64,000 nt of DNA, from NCBI GenBank assembly GCA_047967505.1, contig CM106539.1, one strand, 5' to 3'. The notes beneath the pieces were generated by a model, which was given only the letters and a program-made list of their open reading frames with translations, was not told the origin of the DNA and ran no database searches. Position 1 is the stretch's first letter; every line of letters begins with the position of its first letter. This DNA comes from Dipteris shenzhenensis (Eukaryota > Polypodiophyta > Polypodiopsida > Gleicheniales). Shown here one piece after another: positions 9,686 to 22,259 of this stretch. Made by a program: the position numbers and the translations under genes.

Positions 9686-12600
9686 TCAATACATGACATA
9701 CTCAAACCGCTGACTAGGTATACTCTTCGTCAGCATATATGCAGGGTTATCATCTGTATGAACCTTGAAAAGCTCTATGCGCTTGTCCTCAAGTACCTCC
9801 CTAATGAAATGGTACCTAACCTCAATGTGTTTGGTTTTTGCATGAAAGACCGGATTCTGTGCTAGCTGAATAGCATTCATGGAATCATTATACAATGTTG
9901 GTACACCTGTATGAATCCCCAAATCTGCCACTAGCCAATCAAGCCATATAGCCTTCCTTGCAACCCTCTGTGGCTGCAACATACTCGGCCTTTGTGGTAG
10001 ACAAAGAAACACACTTCTATGCGCGAGACATCCACGATAGTGCACCACATGCAAAGATGAACACATAACCAGAAGTGGATCTCTTGTTGTCCACATGCCT
10101 TGCATAGTTTGAATATGTGTACCCAAGTACACGCACCTCTCCTCTGCCAAAGCATCTACACATCTCCCTGTTACCCTTCATGTACCTCATGAAGCAATTG
10201 ACTGCCTCCCAATGCCTCTTTCCTGGATTAGCCATATGTCGGTTAACAACTCCCACTGCAAATGCAATGTCTGGTCTAGTAGCTATCATAGCATACATAA
10301 GACTCCCAACCGCTGATGCATAAGGAACCTTGGCCATCATGGCCCTGTCCTCATCTGATTTGGGACTATCTACCTGACTCAGTTTGACATATGGAGGAAA
10401 TGGAGTACTTACTGCCTTCCCCCCCCTCCATATTGAAACATTGCAACACGATTGTAACATAATCCTTCTGTAAAAGCCAAAGGAGTTTCCTACTCCGGTC
10501 ACGCGTCATGCACATACCAAGAATATGACCTGCAGGTCCCAAATCTTTCATGTCAAAGGCCTCATGCAACTTGGCCTTCAATGCATCGAGCTCATAAGTG
10601 TTCTTGCTAGCCAATATCATATCATCCACATAAAGTGCCAAGAGTATCAGGCTATTATCCTTACCCCTTTTAGTGTAGAGGCAATGATCAATCTCACTTC
10701 TTCTAAAACCCTGGGACCAAATGAAAGCATCAAACTTCTGATACCATTCTCTAGGTGCTTGCTTAAGGCCATAGATACTCTTTTTCAGCTTGCAAACCAA
10801 AGCTCTTTGACCTTTTCTTCAAAGCCTTCCAGTTTTACCATGTAAATTTCCTCATGCAGATCCCCATGCAAGAAAGCTATCTTGACATCCATTTGCATAA
10901 GCTCCATATCATCTATTCCAAGTACCCATCTAAGTGTGATCATCTTCACAACCTTCTCTTGCTTGAACCTTTAGCAACCAAATGGGCCTTGTGCTTAGGC
11001 ACATCATCACCTGTGATCTTCATCTTGTAGACCCATTTACATGGCAATGCTTTCTTTCCATGTGGCAAAGAGACCAAGTCCCAAGTCTTATTTTTCATGA
11101 GTGAATTCATCTTTGATTGCATATCATACTCCCACTTGTGTTGATCCTCGCGCATCATAGCCTCCCTAAAGCAAAAGAAGGAAGAAGGCTCCCCACAATC
11201 AGTAATAAGCATCACATAGTCTGCCCCGGGAACAAATCTCTCAGGTGGTCTAGACACTCTAGATGTTCTTCTCAAGGGCATTTCAGCTTGCTGTCCCACC
11301 TGCATATCAGCCACATTTGGCTCATCATTGCCACCAATAGATGATCTGTCATCTGCCCTTGATTGTGTACCTATGGGAGTATCTGGTGGCCCCATTTTTT
11401 GCACATTCGGTGCATGAACAACTTGGTGTCTATCAACATATGTGGGTGGATTTACATCCTGGAAAGTGATTCTCCTCATTTCCACATCCCTCATGGGTGT
11501 CTTATGCATCTTCTTCTCATTGAAGACCACATCATGGCTTTGTATGATCTTCTTTGCTTCTCGATCCCAGAGACGATAGCCCATCGCTCCACTTTCACCA
11601 TAACCTAGAAAGATGCATTTCCTAGACTTAGGATCTACTTCTTCTGAAGCTCTTTTGGAATATATACATATGCCTCACACCCAAATATACGCAAATGACA
11701 GTAAGAGGGCTTCTTGCCACTCCATGCCTCCACCATCCAAACTCTTACTAGGTGATCTATTGATCACATGCACTGCAATCTTCATTGCCTCAGCCCAAAA
11801 ACCACAAAAAATACTTGCATTGGAAAGCATACATTGCAACCTTTCCTCAATGGTGCGGTTCATATGTTTTGCAAAACTGGATTTTGTTCTGGAGTACGAG
11901 GGGATGTGAGCTCCCTCTTAATCCCACATGTATCATAGAAATGCTAAAAGTCAGGAGAGAGATACTCTCCACCATTGTCAGTCCATAGGCATTTAAGTGT
12001 TCTACTTGATTGATTTTCAACCAAAGCCATCCATTTCTCAAATACCTAGAACACATCACTCTTCCAAGCTATAGCATAAGCCCACACTTTCCTAGTTGCA
12101 TCATCAATGAAACTCTTACTAGGTGATCTATTGATCACATGCACTGCAATCTTCATTGCCTCAGCCCAAAAACCACCAGAAAGACTTGCATTGGAAAGCA
12201 TACATTGCAACCTTTCCTCAATGGTGCGGTTCATATGTTTTGCAAAACTGGATTTTGTTCTGGAGTACGAGGGGACGTGAGCTCCCTCTTAATCCCACAT
12301 GTATCATAGAAATGCTAAAAGTCATGAGAGAGATACTCTCCACCATTGTCAGTCCATAGGCATTTAAGTGTTCCACCTGATTGATTTTCAACCAAAGCCA
12401 TCCATTTCTCAAATACCTAGAACACATCACTCTTCCAAGCTATAGCATAAGCCCACACTTTCCTAGTTGCATCATCAATGAATGTCATATAGTATTGAGC
12501 CTCACCTAATGACCATGTAGGCATGGGACCACGTACATCTGAATGCACCAAATCAAGCCTTTCAAGCTCTTTATTTACCCTTATTTTATGGGTTGATTTA

Positions 12601-13230
12601 GTCTTCTTCCCATAGAGACAATTGCCACAAAATTCAAAGTTAGAAAAACTCAAATGTGGTACATAACCCAAAAGGCATAAGAGTTTCATTCCATTTTGGC
12701 TCATGTGCCCCAACTGGCAATGCCACAAAGAAGTACTTGGCTTCTCAGTTATTGCAACAACATGATGAGACACCCTTGATACATGTAAGGGATACAAAGT
12801 CCCACACTTGGCACCCCTAGCAAAAATCATAGAGCCCTTATGAATTTTCCAACTCCCAAGACCAAAGGTGGTCTGATAACTAGCATCATCTAGCTGATCC
12901 GCTCAAATGAGACTCTTGGTCAGCTTAGGCACATGTCTCACATTTTTTAAAACAAAAGGAGACCCATTTGTAAAAGAAAGTTTATGTCACCTGGTCCCAC
13001 TATGTCACATGCATAGTTATTTCCAAGATGCACACAACCTGTCTTTTCATTGTCATAAGTGGAGAACTATTCCCTATGGGGAGTAACATGGAATGAAGCA
13101 CTAGATTCCAAAATCCAATCCTGGTAATATGCATCATCTGATCTGGTAAGCAAGTCTTCACGTAGACTAGACATGAAGAGAATGTCATTGTCACTATTAT
13201 GAGTGACTCCATTGATCTCCTCGATCTTCA
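9686..13230 (-). pseudogene. Ty1/copia pol of element 1 (protease, integrase, RT, RNase H), decayed
   Basis: Reading the minus strand from 13230 to 9686: an aspartic protease motif in which the catalytic Asp reads Glu (ILESSASFHVTPHRE, near 13060-13110), integrase (GHMSQNGMKLL, CGNCLYGKK, FIDDATRKVW, TDNGGEY), reverse transcriptase ([24 protein letters not shown]-type block, YVDD at 10621-10632) and RNase H (TRPDIAFAV, HIEVRYHFIREVL). The domain order is that of Ty1/copia. Many stops and frameshifts break it into short frames, and a 371-bp tandem duplication interrupts integrase. Closely related to the element at 14590-17870 and, in gag-protease, to the one at 62556. Not functional. Confidence 0.9.
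11740..12481. repeat. 371-bp tandem duplication within copia integrase
   Basis: Copy 1 is 11740-12110 and copy 2 is 12111-12481. They differ at only about ten positions (for example gggatgtgag versus gggacgtgag). The unit covers integrase from the DDATRKVW block to the HVINRSPSKS block, so both blocks appear twice in the pseudogene. It arose after insertion or in a defective parent copy. Confidence 0.92.
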
Positions 13231-13309
13231 TTTTTCCTTTGTCCTTCCTTGGACTCTCTTATTATTTTCACTCCAATTTGCATTCTTTTTCTTATCCTTT
13301 TGCTCTCTT

Positions 13310-14067
13310 TTTAGCTTGTAGCAATCCTTTTTCATGTGGCCCTTCTTGCCCGGTCACTCTCAATGTTTTGTGCCTTGGATTTGCTATGAGACTTCCCTCT
13401 TTCTTGGGACTTCCCCCTGAACTGTGATCTGCCCCTTTGCACATTTAAGGCTGCATCTTGCTTGTTGCCTTCCATAAACTTCCGTCTAATCTCCTCGGCC
13501 AACAAGCTACCCACATCATCAAACTTCAGTACTCTACCAGGTGCAGAGTTACTAATAGTAGCTATACGGAAGGTATCCCATGAGGATGGCAATGAACACA
13601 AGAGAAATATTACCTTAGTCTCTGCATCAAAATTCATCTTCTGAGCTTGAAAGTGGCTGAAAATAATATTGAATTCATTCAAGTGAGAAGAAATGGAGAC
13701 CCCTTCCTTCATCTGCAACTCAAACAACCTCTTCATGAGATAAACTTTATAAGAGGCAGTTTCCTTCTCATAAGTGGCACATAATTTCTTCCACAAATCT
13801 TCCATAGTCTACTGATTTACTACTGTGAAATAAACTGACTCTACAAGATGAATTCTAACAGTAGACTTTGCTAATGCATCCAACTCATTTGAATTATCCT
13901 CAAACACATTTGCAGGCTTAGCTCTAATCCTTGCCAAGGGTGGGTTTAATCTTCTTCTTTTGAATAAGCACATCCCATATCTGTTCTTTCCACAAAGAAA
14001 AGTTTGTCCCATCAAACTTTTTAATGTTGAAAAACTCCTAAATTTCAGACATGGAAGAGGATGCCAT
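13310..14067 (-). pseudogene. Ty1/copia gag of element 1
   Basis: Starts at the minus-strand ATG at 14067 (MASSSMSE) and shows the copia gag core: LWKKLCATYEKETASYKVYL, MKRLFELQMKEGVSISSHLN and FLLCSLPSSWDTFRIA. A stop separates the first ~80 codons from the rest. The CCHC zinc knuckle is destroyed by a deletion of about 13 bases near 13345, where element 2 still has it. Gag normally packages the element RNA. Confidence 0.85.
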
Positions 14068-14540
14068 GATGCAAATGAAACAAAATCCCAAATGCTAGTA
14101 CCTACAAGAGAGAAATCACACTAAATACCAGGTGCACCCAAATATGTCTGCCTTGATGAAGGATAGTGTCACCAAAACTCAAGGCTCAAAGCATTAAAAT
14201 ACAACTGACTCATGTGCATATACTGCATCCATATGAGTAAATTTGACCCAAAAGAAAATGTCAATTTGCAATGACAAAACAATGGCAAACCCACTGCCAA
14301 TAAGAGCCAAATGCCTCAAGCATAAACACCATCCATGGGCATAAGCATCGATAATGCCTCATTCGAGAGAGCATTGAGTGCATCAAATGCAATGTGTCGA
14401 AGTTGTCCCTCAGCATAAAATAGTACCTGTGTGCTAAACATCCATCAATAAAGCATCCCACAATGCAATCTGGGCCTTTCAACACATCCAACAAGGATTG
14501 CAATGCACCCAAATGGCATGTAAAGCATCAACTGCAACCC
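14068..14540 (-). mobile_element. Untranslated 5' leader of copia element 1
   Basis: About 470 bases upstream of gag, colinear with 17396-17880 upstream of the gag of element 2 (shared blocks include aaatgctagtacctacaaga and ctgactcatgtgcatatact). No primer-binding site or LTR is visible at its outer end; the sequence changes directly into the RT of element 2. Confidence 0.65.
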
Positions 14541-14589
14541 AATGTAAACCATGAATGGGCGCACATAGCTAGGACTATAACTAGAGTGA

Positions 14590-16390
14590 TCTGAAACCCT
14601 CGGACTAAATGAAAGCATCAAAATTATGATACCATTCTCTTGGCGCTTGCTTAAGGCCATAGAGACGCTTTTTTTGCTTGCAAACCAAATGTTCATTGCC
14701 CTTTTCTTCAAAGCCTTCCGGCTGTACCATATAAATTTCCTCATGCAGAACCCCATGCAAGAAAGTTATCTTGACATCCATTTGCATAAGCTCCTTATCC
14801 TATGCTGCCACCACAAGTCCAAGTACACATCTAAGTGTGGTCATCTTCACACAACTGGAGAGAAGATCTCATTAAAGTCCACACCCTTCTCTTGCTTGAA
14901 CCCTTTAGCAACCAAACAAGCCTTATACTTATGCACATCATCACCTGTGACCTTCATTTTGTAGACCCATTTACATGGCAATGCTTTATTTCCATGTGGC
15001 AAAGAAACCAAGTCCCAAGTCTTATTCTTCATGAGTGAGTTCATCTCTAATTGCATAGCATACTCCCACTTGCATTGATCCTCGCACATCATAGCCTCCC
15101 TATAGCAAGAAGGCTCCCCGCAATCAATAAGCATCACATAGTTTGCCCTTGGAACAAATCTTTCAGGCGGTCTAGACACTCTAGCTGATTTCTCAAGGGC
15201 ATTTCAGCTTGCTATCCCACCTGCATATCAGAAACATTTGGCTCATCATTTCCACCAATAGATGATCCATCATCTGCCCTTCATTGTGTACCTATAGGAG
15301 TACCTGGTGGCACCATTTCCTACACATTTGGTGCATGGATAGCTTGCTGTCTATCAACATATGTGGGTGGATTCACATCCTGGAAAGTGATTCTCCTCAT
15401 TTCCACATCCCTCATGGGTGTCTAATGCATCTTCTTCTCATTGAAGACCACATCATGGCTTTGTATGATCTTCTTTACTTCTGGATCCCAGAGACGATAG
15501 CCCATCTCTCCACTTTCACCACCATAACCCAGAAAGATGCATTTCCTAGACTTAGGATCTAGCTTCTTCTAAAGCTCTTTTCGCACATGTGCATATGCCT
15601 CACACCCAAATATTTGCAAATGAGAGAAAGAGGGCTTCTTGCCACTCCATGCCTCTTCAGGAATACCACCATCCAAACTCTTACTAGGTGATGTATTGAT
15701 CACATGCACTGTAATCTTCATTGCATTGGAAATCATACATTGCAACCTTTCCTAAATGATGCAGTTCATCTATTCTGCACCTGGGTCTGGAGTATGAGGG
15801 GATGTGAGCTCCCTTTTAATCCCACGTGTATCACAAAAACGCTGAAAGTAATGAGAGAGATACTCTCCACCATTTTCAGTCCATAGGCATTTCAGTGTTC
15901 TACCTGACTGAGCCAAAGCCAGCCATTTCTGAAATACCTGGAACACATCGCTCTTCCGAGCTATACCATAAGCCCATACTTTCCTAGTTGCATCATTAAT
16001 TAATGTCACAAATTATTCAGCCCTGCCTAATGACCGTGTAGGCATGGGACCACATACATCTGAATGCACTAAATCAAGCCTTTCAAGCTCTTTCTTTCCC
16101 CTTCTTTTATGGGCTGATTTAGTCTACTTCCCCTAGAGACAGTGCTCACAAAACTCAAAGTCAAAAAACTCAAATGCAGTACATAACCCATAAGAGTTTC
16201 ATTCCATTCTAGCTCATGTGCCCCAATTGGCAATGCCATAAAGAAGTACTTGGCTGCTCATTTTTTGCAACAACATTGGCACCCTTGGCCAAAACCATAG
16301 AGCCCTTTTGAATTTTCCAACTCTAAAAGCCAAAAGTGGTCTAAAAACCAGCATCATCTAGCTGACCCGTTGAAATGAGACTCTTTGTTA
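14590..16390 (-). pseudogene. Ty1/copia pol of element 2, 3'-truncated and decayed
   Basis: Minus-strand fragments of protease-integrase (~16390-15770), the linker with RPPERFVPRANYVMLI (15179) and the start of RT ([39 protein letters not shown], ending near 14605). Everything downstream (YVDD, RNase H, 3' LTR) is missing, replaced by the leader of element 1. Numerous stops and frameshifts. Confidence 0.85.
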
Positions 16391-16392
16391 GC

Positions 16393-17395
16393 TTAGGCAC
16401 ATGTCTCACATTTTCCAAAAGAAGTGCAGACCCATTTGCAAAAGAAAACTATGTCACCTCCTGCTCCCACTATGTCACATAATTTTCCTTTTTCCTCCCT
16501 TGGACTCTCTTCCTTCTTATTTGCACCCCAATTTGCATTCTTTTTCTTATCCTTTTGCTCCCTTTTCAGCTTGTAGCAATCCTTTTTCAGGTGGCCCTTC
16601 TTGCCACAACAATGGTAACACTCAATGTTCTGTGCCTTGGATTTGCTATGAGACTTCCCTCTTTCTTGGGACTTCCCCCCGAACTGTGGTCTTCCCCTTT
16701 GCATATTTAAGGTTGCATCCTGCTTGTTGCCATCCATAGACTTCCGACTAATCTCCTTGGCCAACAAGTTACCCACAACATCATCAAACTTCAGAACTCC
16801 ACCAAGTGCAGAGTTACTGACATCTGTACGGAAGATATCCCACAACATCATCAAACTTCAATACTTCACCAGGTGTAGAGTTACTGATAGCTGTACTGAC
16901 AACATAGTTATTGTGACAATTGTACGAAAGGTATTCCATGAGGATGGCAATGAATACAAGAGGAATATGGCCTTAGTCTCTGCATCAAAATTCATCCTCT
17001 GAGATTGAATCTGGTTGAAAATAATATTGAATTCATTCAAGTGAGAAGCAATGGACACCCCTTCCTTCATCTACAGCTCAAAAAACCTCTACATGAGGTA
17101 AACTTTCTTAGAGGTAGTTTCCTTCTCATAAGTGGCACATAATTTTTTCCACCAATCTTCCGTAGTCTGCTCATTTACTATTGTGAAATAGACTAACTTT
17201 GCAAGATGAAGTCTAATAGTAGACTTTGCTAATGCATTTAACTCATTCCAATCATCCTCAAACATATCTGTAGGCTTAGCTCAAGGGTTTAATCTGCTTC
17301 TTTTGAATAAACACATCCCTTATCTGTTCTTACCACAAAGAAAAGTTTGTCCTATCAAACTTTTTAATGCTGAAAAACTCCTTTTTAGACATGGA
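16393..17395 (-). pseudogene. Ty1/copia gag of element 2
   Basis: Same family as the gag of element 1, with HLNEFNIIFNQIQSQRMNF and LPSSWNTF. The zinc knuckle is present but has one extra Cys codon (CYHCCGKKGHLKKDC), probably a tgt slippage that changes the CX2CX4HX4C spacing. There is also a local duplication around 16780-16890, where a acatcatcaaacttca segment occurs twice. Confidence 0.85.
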
Positions 17396-17880
17396 AGAGG
17401 ATGATGCAAATGAAAGAAAATGCCAAATGCTAGTACCTACAAGAGAGAAATCACACCAAATACCAGATGCACCCAAATATGTATGCCAAAATGGAAGGTA
17501 ATATCACCAAACCTCAAAGGTTCAAAGCATCAAAATGCATCTGACTCATGTGCATATACTATGCATCCATATGAGCAAATCTAGACCAAAAGAAAATACT
17601 AACTGCGATGGCAAAACAATAGCAATCTCAATGCCAATAATTGCCAAAATGCCTCAAGCATAAATGTTGTCCATGAGCATATGCATCAAAAAAATGTCAT
17701 CCAAGAGATCATAGCACAACTTGTGCATCCATTGCAATATGTCAAAATTGTCCCTTAGCATAAAAGAGCATCTGTGTGCTAAACGTCCATTAATAAAGCA
17801 TCCCACAAGGCAATCTAGGCCTATCAGTGCATCCAACAAGGATTGCAATGCATCCAAATGGCCTTTAATAAAAAATATGA
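17396..17880 (-). mobile_element. Untranslated 5' leader of copia element 2
   Basis: Homologous along its length to 14068-14540. It ends in A-rich sequence at about 17870-17880 without a recognisable LTR or primer-binding site. Confidence 0.6.
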
Positions 17881-18248
17881 CTCCAATATCATGACAAACA
17901 TAGGGACAATAACATCAAACATTATTTAAAACATTACACATGATAGATAATGAAAATACAAAAGTAGCACATATAAAGCAGACAATGGGCACAAACTCAC
18001 ATGAAATGTACACACAACAAAGGACAAACCATGGCATGGATAAAACCACATCATACAAAGTAAATGAACAACACTCACTTCATTGATTTAGAACCTTTTC
18101 TTCATTTTTGAACGGAGCCCAAAAATCCTTCCCAAATGAAAAATTAATTTGAGACACTATGGTTTGCATTTGTTTTTTGTTATGACCTATGTGGGTGTAC
18201 CTCCTTCCTTGCCCCCTTCACTTCTTTTTGCCTAAATTTTTTAGTCAG
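17881..18248. other. No feature seen
   Basis: AT-rich sequence between the copia leader and a short repeat cluster. No frame, repeat pair or RNA gene recognised. Confidence 0.4.
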
Positions 18249-18410
18249 TATGATGCTTTGAGTGTATATTGAATCTCTGCATCCTCTAAAGGATGAATTT
18301 GTATTTCCATACAGGTTATGCTGCTTTGGGTATATATTGAGTCTCTCTTTCCTTTAGAGGCTATGATGCTTTGAGTGTACACTGAATCTCTACTTCCTCT
18401 AGAGGTTGTG
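18249..18410. repeat. Three ~45-bp imperfect direct repeats
   Basis: Units begin near 18249, 18318 and 18362, each of the form tatgatgctttgagtgtata, then an aatctct segment, then cctctagaggt. The last two abut; the first is separated by about 20 bases. Confidence 0.75.
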
Positions 18411-20114
18411 ATGCTTGGTCAAAATAATGAAGTATAAAGCCAAGAAAAAGTTTGTATCAAACCTAAGGATGACCATCATTACTTTGTTATTAGCCTCTTT
18501 CTTAGGGTTGGAGAGGGTTGAAATCTCCTCTTGACCAAATGAAAAAGACTGAGGTTGTTGTAAAATGATAACCTTAACATGAAACAATCTTTCCATTTGC
18601 TCGAATTTATCCATGTTTATAGAATGGATTTGCATGATACCAACATCTTTTATTCATGCCTCTTTATCTCATTTAAGGTTGCAACCTGCAAGCAGTTATG
18701 GCGGAATCAAGGATTGCGTTTAGAGTGGGAGTCTCTTTTTGCACTTGTTCACATGTAAGAATTTCTTCCTCCTTCTCTGTTTCCTAAAAACAAAATGATA
18801 TCTCAGGAGATTGATAAAGTTATATTAATATCTTAAAAAAAAGAGTTACTAAAGAAATAGTAAATTTAGAAGAAAGAGATCTCATACCAATAGATATTGT
18901 CATGGTCTTTTTATATAATCTTGTTTGCCATCACTATCATCAGTACAACCTCCTTAGCTGCAACCTCATCATCCATATTATCATTTATGACCTCCTTGTG
19001 TTCCCCCTCTTTATGGTATTCTTTGGTTAGATTAGCGAGCAGGCTAAAGTGTCTCATGGAATTATTTCTCTCCCTAATATTTGTCAAATTTCCTTTTTTG
19101 ACAAGATCTTCAAATAGATACCCCATTCTGCAAAAGGTGACCTCCCAACTTGGTGGTTGTTGTTGCAAATATTCCATCATGTTAATCAAAAGATTGTTGC
19201 TTTTTGATAGACATTTGTAGAATTTCTTTAGATGATGTTTGGGTCTAGGGACTTCTTACTCTTCTAGCATCAAATTCAAACTCTTAGAATTCCCTCTTAT
19301 GTTATTTTATAGGAAGCATGGACTCGACATACACAAGATGAAGGATTCAAGGGTTGGATATTCAAGCCGCATCCTCTCTTGCTTCTTTTTGTTGCATAAA
19401 CACCATTGTAAATCTTAAAATATAGTTCTTCTAAAGCTTTGAACATGCCCTCCTTGTCTTTTTTATTTGAAAAAATGACAATGTTACATATTGTGACTCT
19501 AGTAATGTAGTATATAGTATTTTATCAATGAACTAGTGAATTTCACTGCTGAATATAGAATGTAATGAATTTCATTGCTAGAAATTTCATCCATAAAGAA
19601 TAGTTGCAGCTTGTCCCATATTGAATTAGCAATTAGAAAGTCCTCATTTGAAACTCCCTTGTATGCCACATGATTTCCAAATTTCAAAATAATCTCTACA
19701 CTGAACTGAAAGCCTTTGTCACAATTTCTTGATATCCTCATCTAGTGCTCATTTAACAACCTTTCTACATGTCTGAGCACCTATTGTCGGATTCCTTTTC
19801 TCACAAACAAGCTAACTACTTCTAACCCATCTTCTTTCCTTTTCATGCACTTATGTGCCCATGCCTTTTCCTTGGGTGTGGATAAAGTTGCTATATGCTT
19901 TACAATATTAGAGTCAATATAGACCACTTAGGGATAACTATTGCATTGACTTGATGATACAAATACTACTATATTCAAGTGACACAGTCCTCATATCATA
20001 TTTAGTAGAGGGACTACAAAGACACTTGGAGGCCCTAGAGGTGTTTTGTAGTACAAACACTAGAGTTTAGCTGATTGAGGAACCACATCAACCTAGATGA
20101 ATGAAATTAGCACC
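18411..20114 (-). other. Unidentified sequence with short minus-strand frames
   Basis: Minus-strand frames at 19741-19499 (80 codons), 19189-18911 (92) and 18635-18399 (78) have ordinary amino-acid composition and could be remnants of one broken gene. I recognise no domain. They end in AT-rich sequence on both sides. No function is proposed. Confidence 0.25.
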
Positions 20115-20285
20115 TTATTAAGGTGTAAACACATGGGTTTATCCTTAAGTGAGGTGATGCTAAGAGTTGTGTGAATGTGGCATGAAGGGGTTTGAGCCAC
20201 CCTATATACACAGTTATTCATGCAATATAATGAGCAATTGGTTACTCTTCTTGGTCCTTGGATTCTATTCTTTTGATAATGCATT
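20115..20285 (+). repeat. LTR-like sequence, copy A
   Basis: About 170 bases similar to 39933-40100: shared acacatgggtttatccttaa/c, a TATA-like ctatatacac, then ttattcatgcaatataatga and ttactcttcttggtcc. The order TATA box then a pyrimidine-rich stretch suits a solo or fragmentary LTR in plus orientation. Confidence 0.55.
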
Positions 20286-20440
20286 GAGAGTCGTGTATAT
20301 TTTCCCAACACATTGGCAATCATGATCTTGACATGAGCATGTTGCTACTATTAAGGGGTAAAATAAGTAACCCAACTTTAGTATTGGAATGGTTAAGAGT
20401 TTTAATGGTAGAATTTGAACTAAAATACTAACTGCAAAGT

Positions 20441-20697
20441 TGGATACAGCAAGAATGTAAGAGATGTATTGAGGAGAGGAATATGCAATGTGATGTTCTT
20501 GTAGTAGCTTATCTAATGAATACAATTCTAACTATTATCTATCTTGCACATTATGTTGCAATTATTGATTTTCTGAGTGCAATGTTGTATCTATTTTCGT
20601 ATTTCCTTTTGAGAAATGAAAGAGAGAAGTCTATTCTATTCTATAGTGACAATATCTCAACTATCTTGTAGATCTTAGTTCATTCCTCTGGTAATCA
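20441..20697 (+). repeat. 5' LTR of the gypsy element
   Basis: Starts tggatacagcaagaatgtaa and ends ggtaatca. Matches 38056-38310 along its full length (for example gacaatatctcaactatct and tgtgatgttcttgtagta). The downstream attggtggcctatgagcc at about 20709 could be a primer-binding site but does not match a tRNA I can name. Confidence 0.8.
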
Positions 20698-21179
20698 AAA
20701 AGAAATATTGGTGGCCTATGAGCCATGAAGATTTTTCATGTATCAGGGTGACAATGCGATCGCATCAGCATACCACATTCAAGATTATACAGTAGAAGAC
20801 TCAGTTTAGCATATGAGATCGCCTCAATCCAATGTTTTCAAAAGATGGCGGTGGGCTTAGACAATCTTGAATGAGTTCTAACTCAGATATTATGCATATT
20901 CATTTGAATTGGGTACCCTAACGTTCTTGGCATGGCAATGCATATAAAGAAGAGTGAATCTCTACAAATAGTCGACACAACAACCCCATATCTCAACATA
21001 CACATTTACAACTCCGACTTCAAAGATAGCAAGATGTAGAAGTAAAAGCTAGTGCTAAAACAACACCAACACATTGAATAACTCAAGAAGGCATGATCAA
21101 AACAACGACTTGGGAAGACACTGAGGTCAAAAGCCTAGAGGATGAATCAAGGGGGGATCTTGCAATCTCCAACATTATT

Positions 21180-22148
21180 GGAGAATCAATCATCAACTAC
21201 CATTCGACCTACTTCAAACAAATGAAAGGTACATAGATGAACTACTACTAGATTTTCTTGATCTTGAAAACCTTAGGGATGAAGCTGCAATAGATTTTGA
21301 ACAAGCAGTAAAAGACATAGTTGTAGACAACAACAACACAGAAGAAGAATCGGATGAAGATTTCAAACTTGCTAGAGATAACACCAAATGTTTGACCTAT
21401 GTCTTCATGTGTATGGCTGACAAGAAGGAAACCATGTGGACTATAAAGTCCCGGCAATGAAAGTGTATTATAATGGTCAAGAAATACAGGGAACATTGCT
21501 AAATGGGGGCTCGGGTGTGAATATCATCCCACACAGTATGTATGAGAAGATGGGTTTAATGGAGATGGATGAAGCACCTTTTCATGTCAAAATGGCTGAT
21601 CAAAGATAAGTTCAACAGTAGGTATTGTTCAAAATCAGCAAATTGTAATTCAAGGAATGTCATGTAAATTTTGTGGTCCTCCAAATGGAAAAGGGAGATT
21701 TATTCTATTTGATGTTGCTGGGAAGGCCATGGTTTAAAATATCCAATGTGAAACAGGATTGGGATGCCTCCAATATCACAATCCAAAGCGAAAAAAAGAA
21801 ACTCTGCCTCCAAAGGTGGTACTAGAAAATAAAAATAGACCATTGATTGTGCAGTGAGTCAATATGCTATTAGAGATCGACGATCACGAGGAGCAAGAAC
21901 TTTTGGATGCAAATCCATCGATAGTTCCACTCTTTGAGAAGGATGTTGGCCATATAGTGCAACAACATGCAAAACTGGTGGTAGCCTATCAAGTAATGTT
22001 GGTTGAGCCAGTTCAAGTCCAACAAAGACTCGGAAAAAAGCAGGTCAATCCAAAATTTGAAGAAGATCTGGATGAAGACTCCACGCAGAAAAAATGGGGC
22101 GAAGATTTCATTCGTAAGGCAGTAGAAGAATATAAGGAGCAAATGTAG
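21180..22148 (+). pseudogene. Gypsy gag/protease remnant
   Basis: A gag-like acidic segment (DELLLDFLDLENLRDEAAID) is followed by the retropepsin region LLNGGSGVNIIPHSMYEKMG near 21500-21560. The family motif is Asp-Gly-Gly, but the first residue reads Asn, which would abolish catalysis. A linker with an intact 94-codon frame (21864-22148, acidic, Glu/Asp-rich) leads to RT. Stops lie at about 21608, 21737 and 21855. Confidence 0.75.
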
Positions 22149-22259
22149 AAAATAGCAAGTGTAAATGAAGATGATTTGGAAGAACAGAGTCTGGGCATAG
22201 TCTGGGCATGACTGATAAGGCCACAGACAGTAAAATTGAGTGTGCATGTGGAAGGTTCT

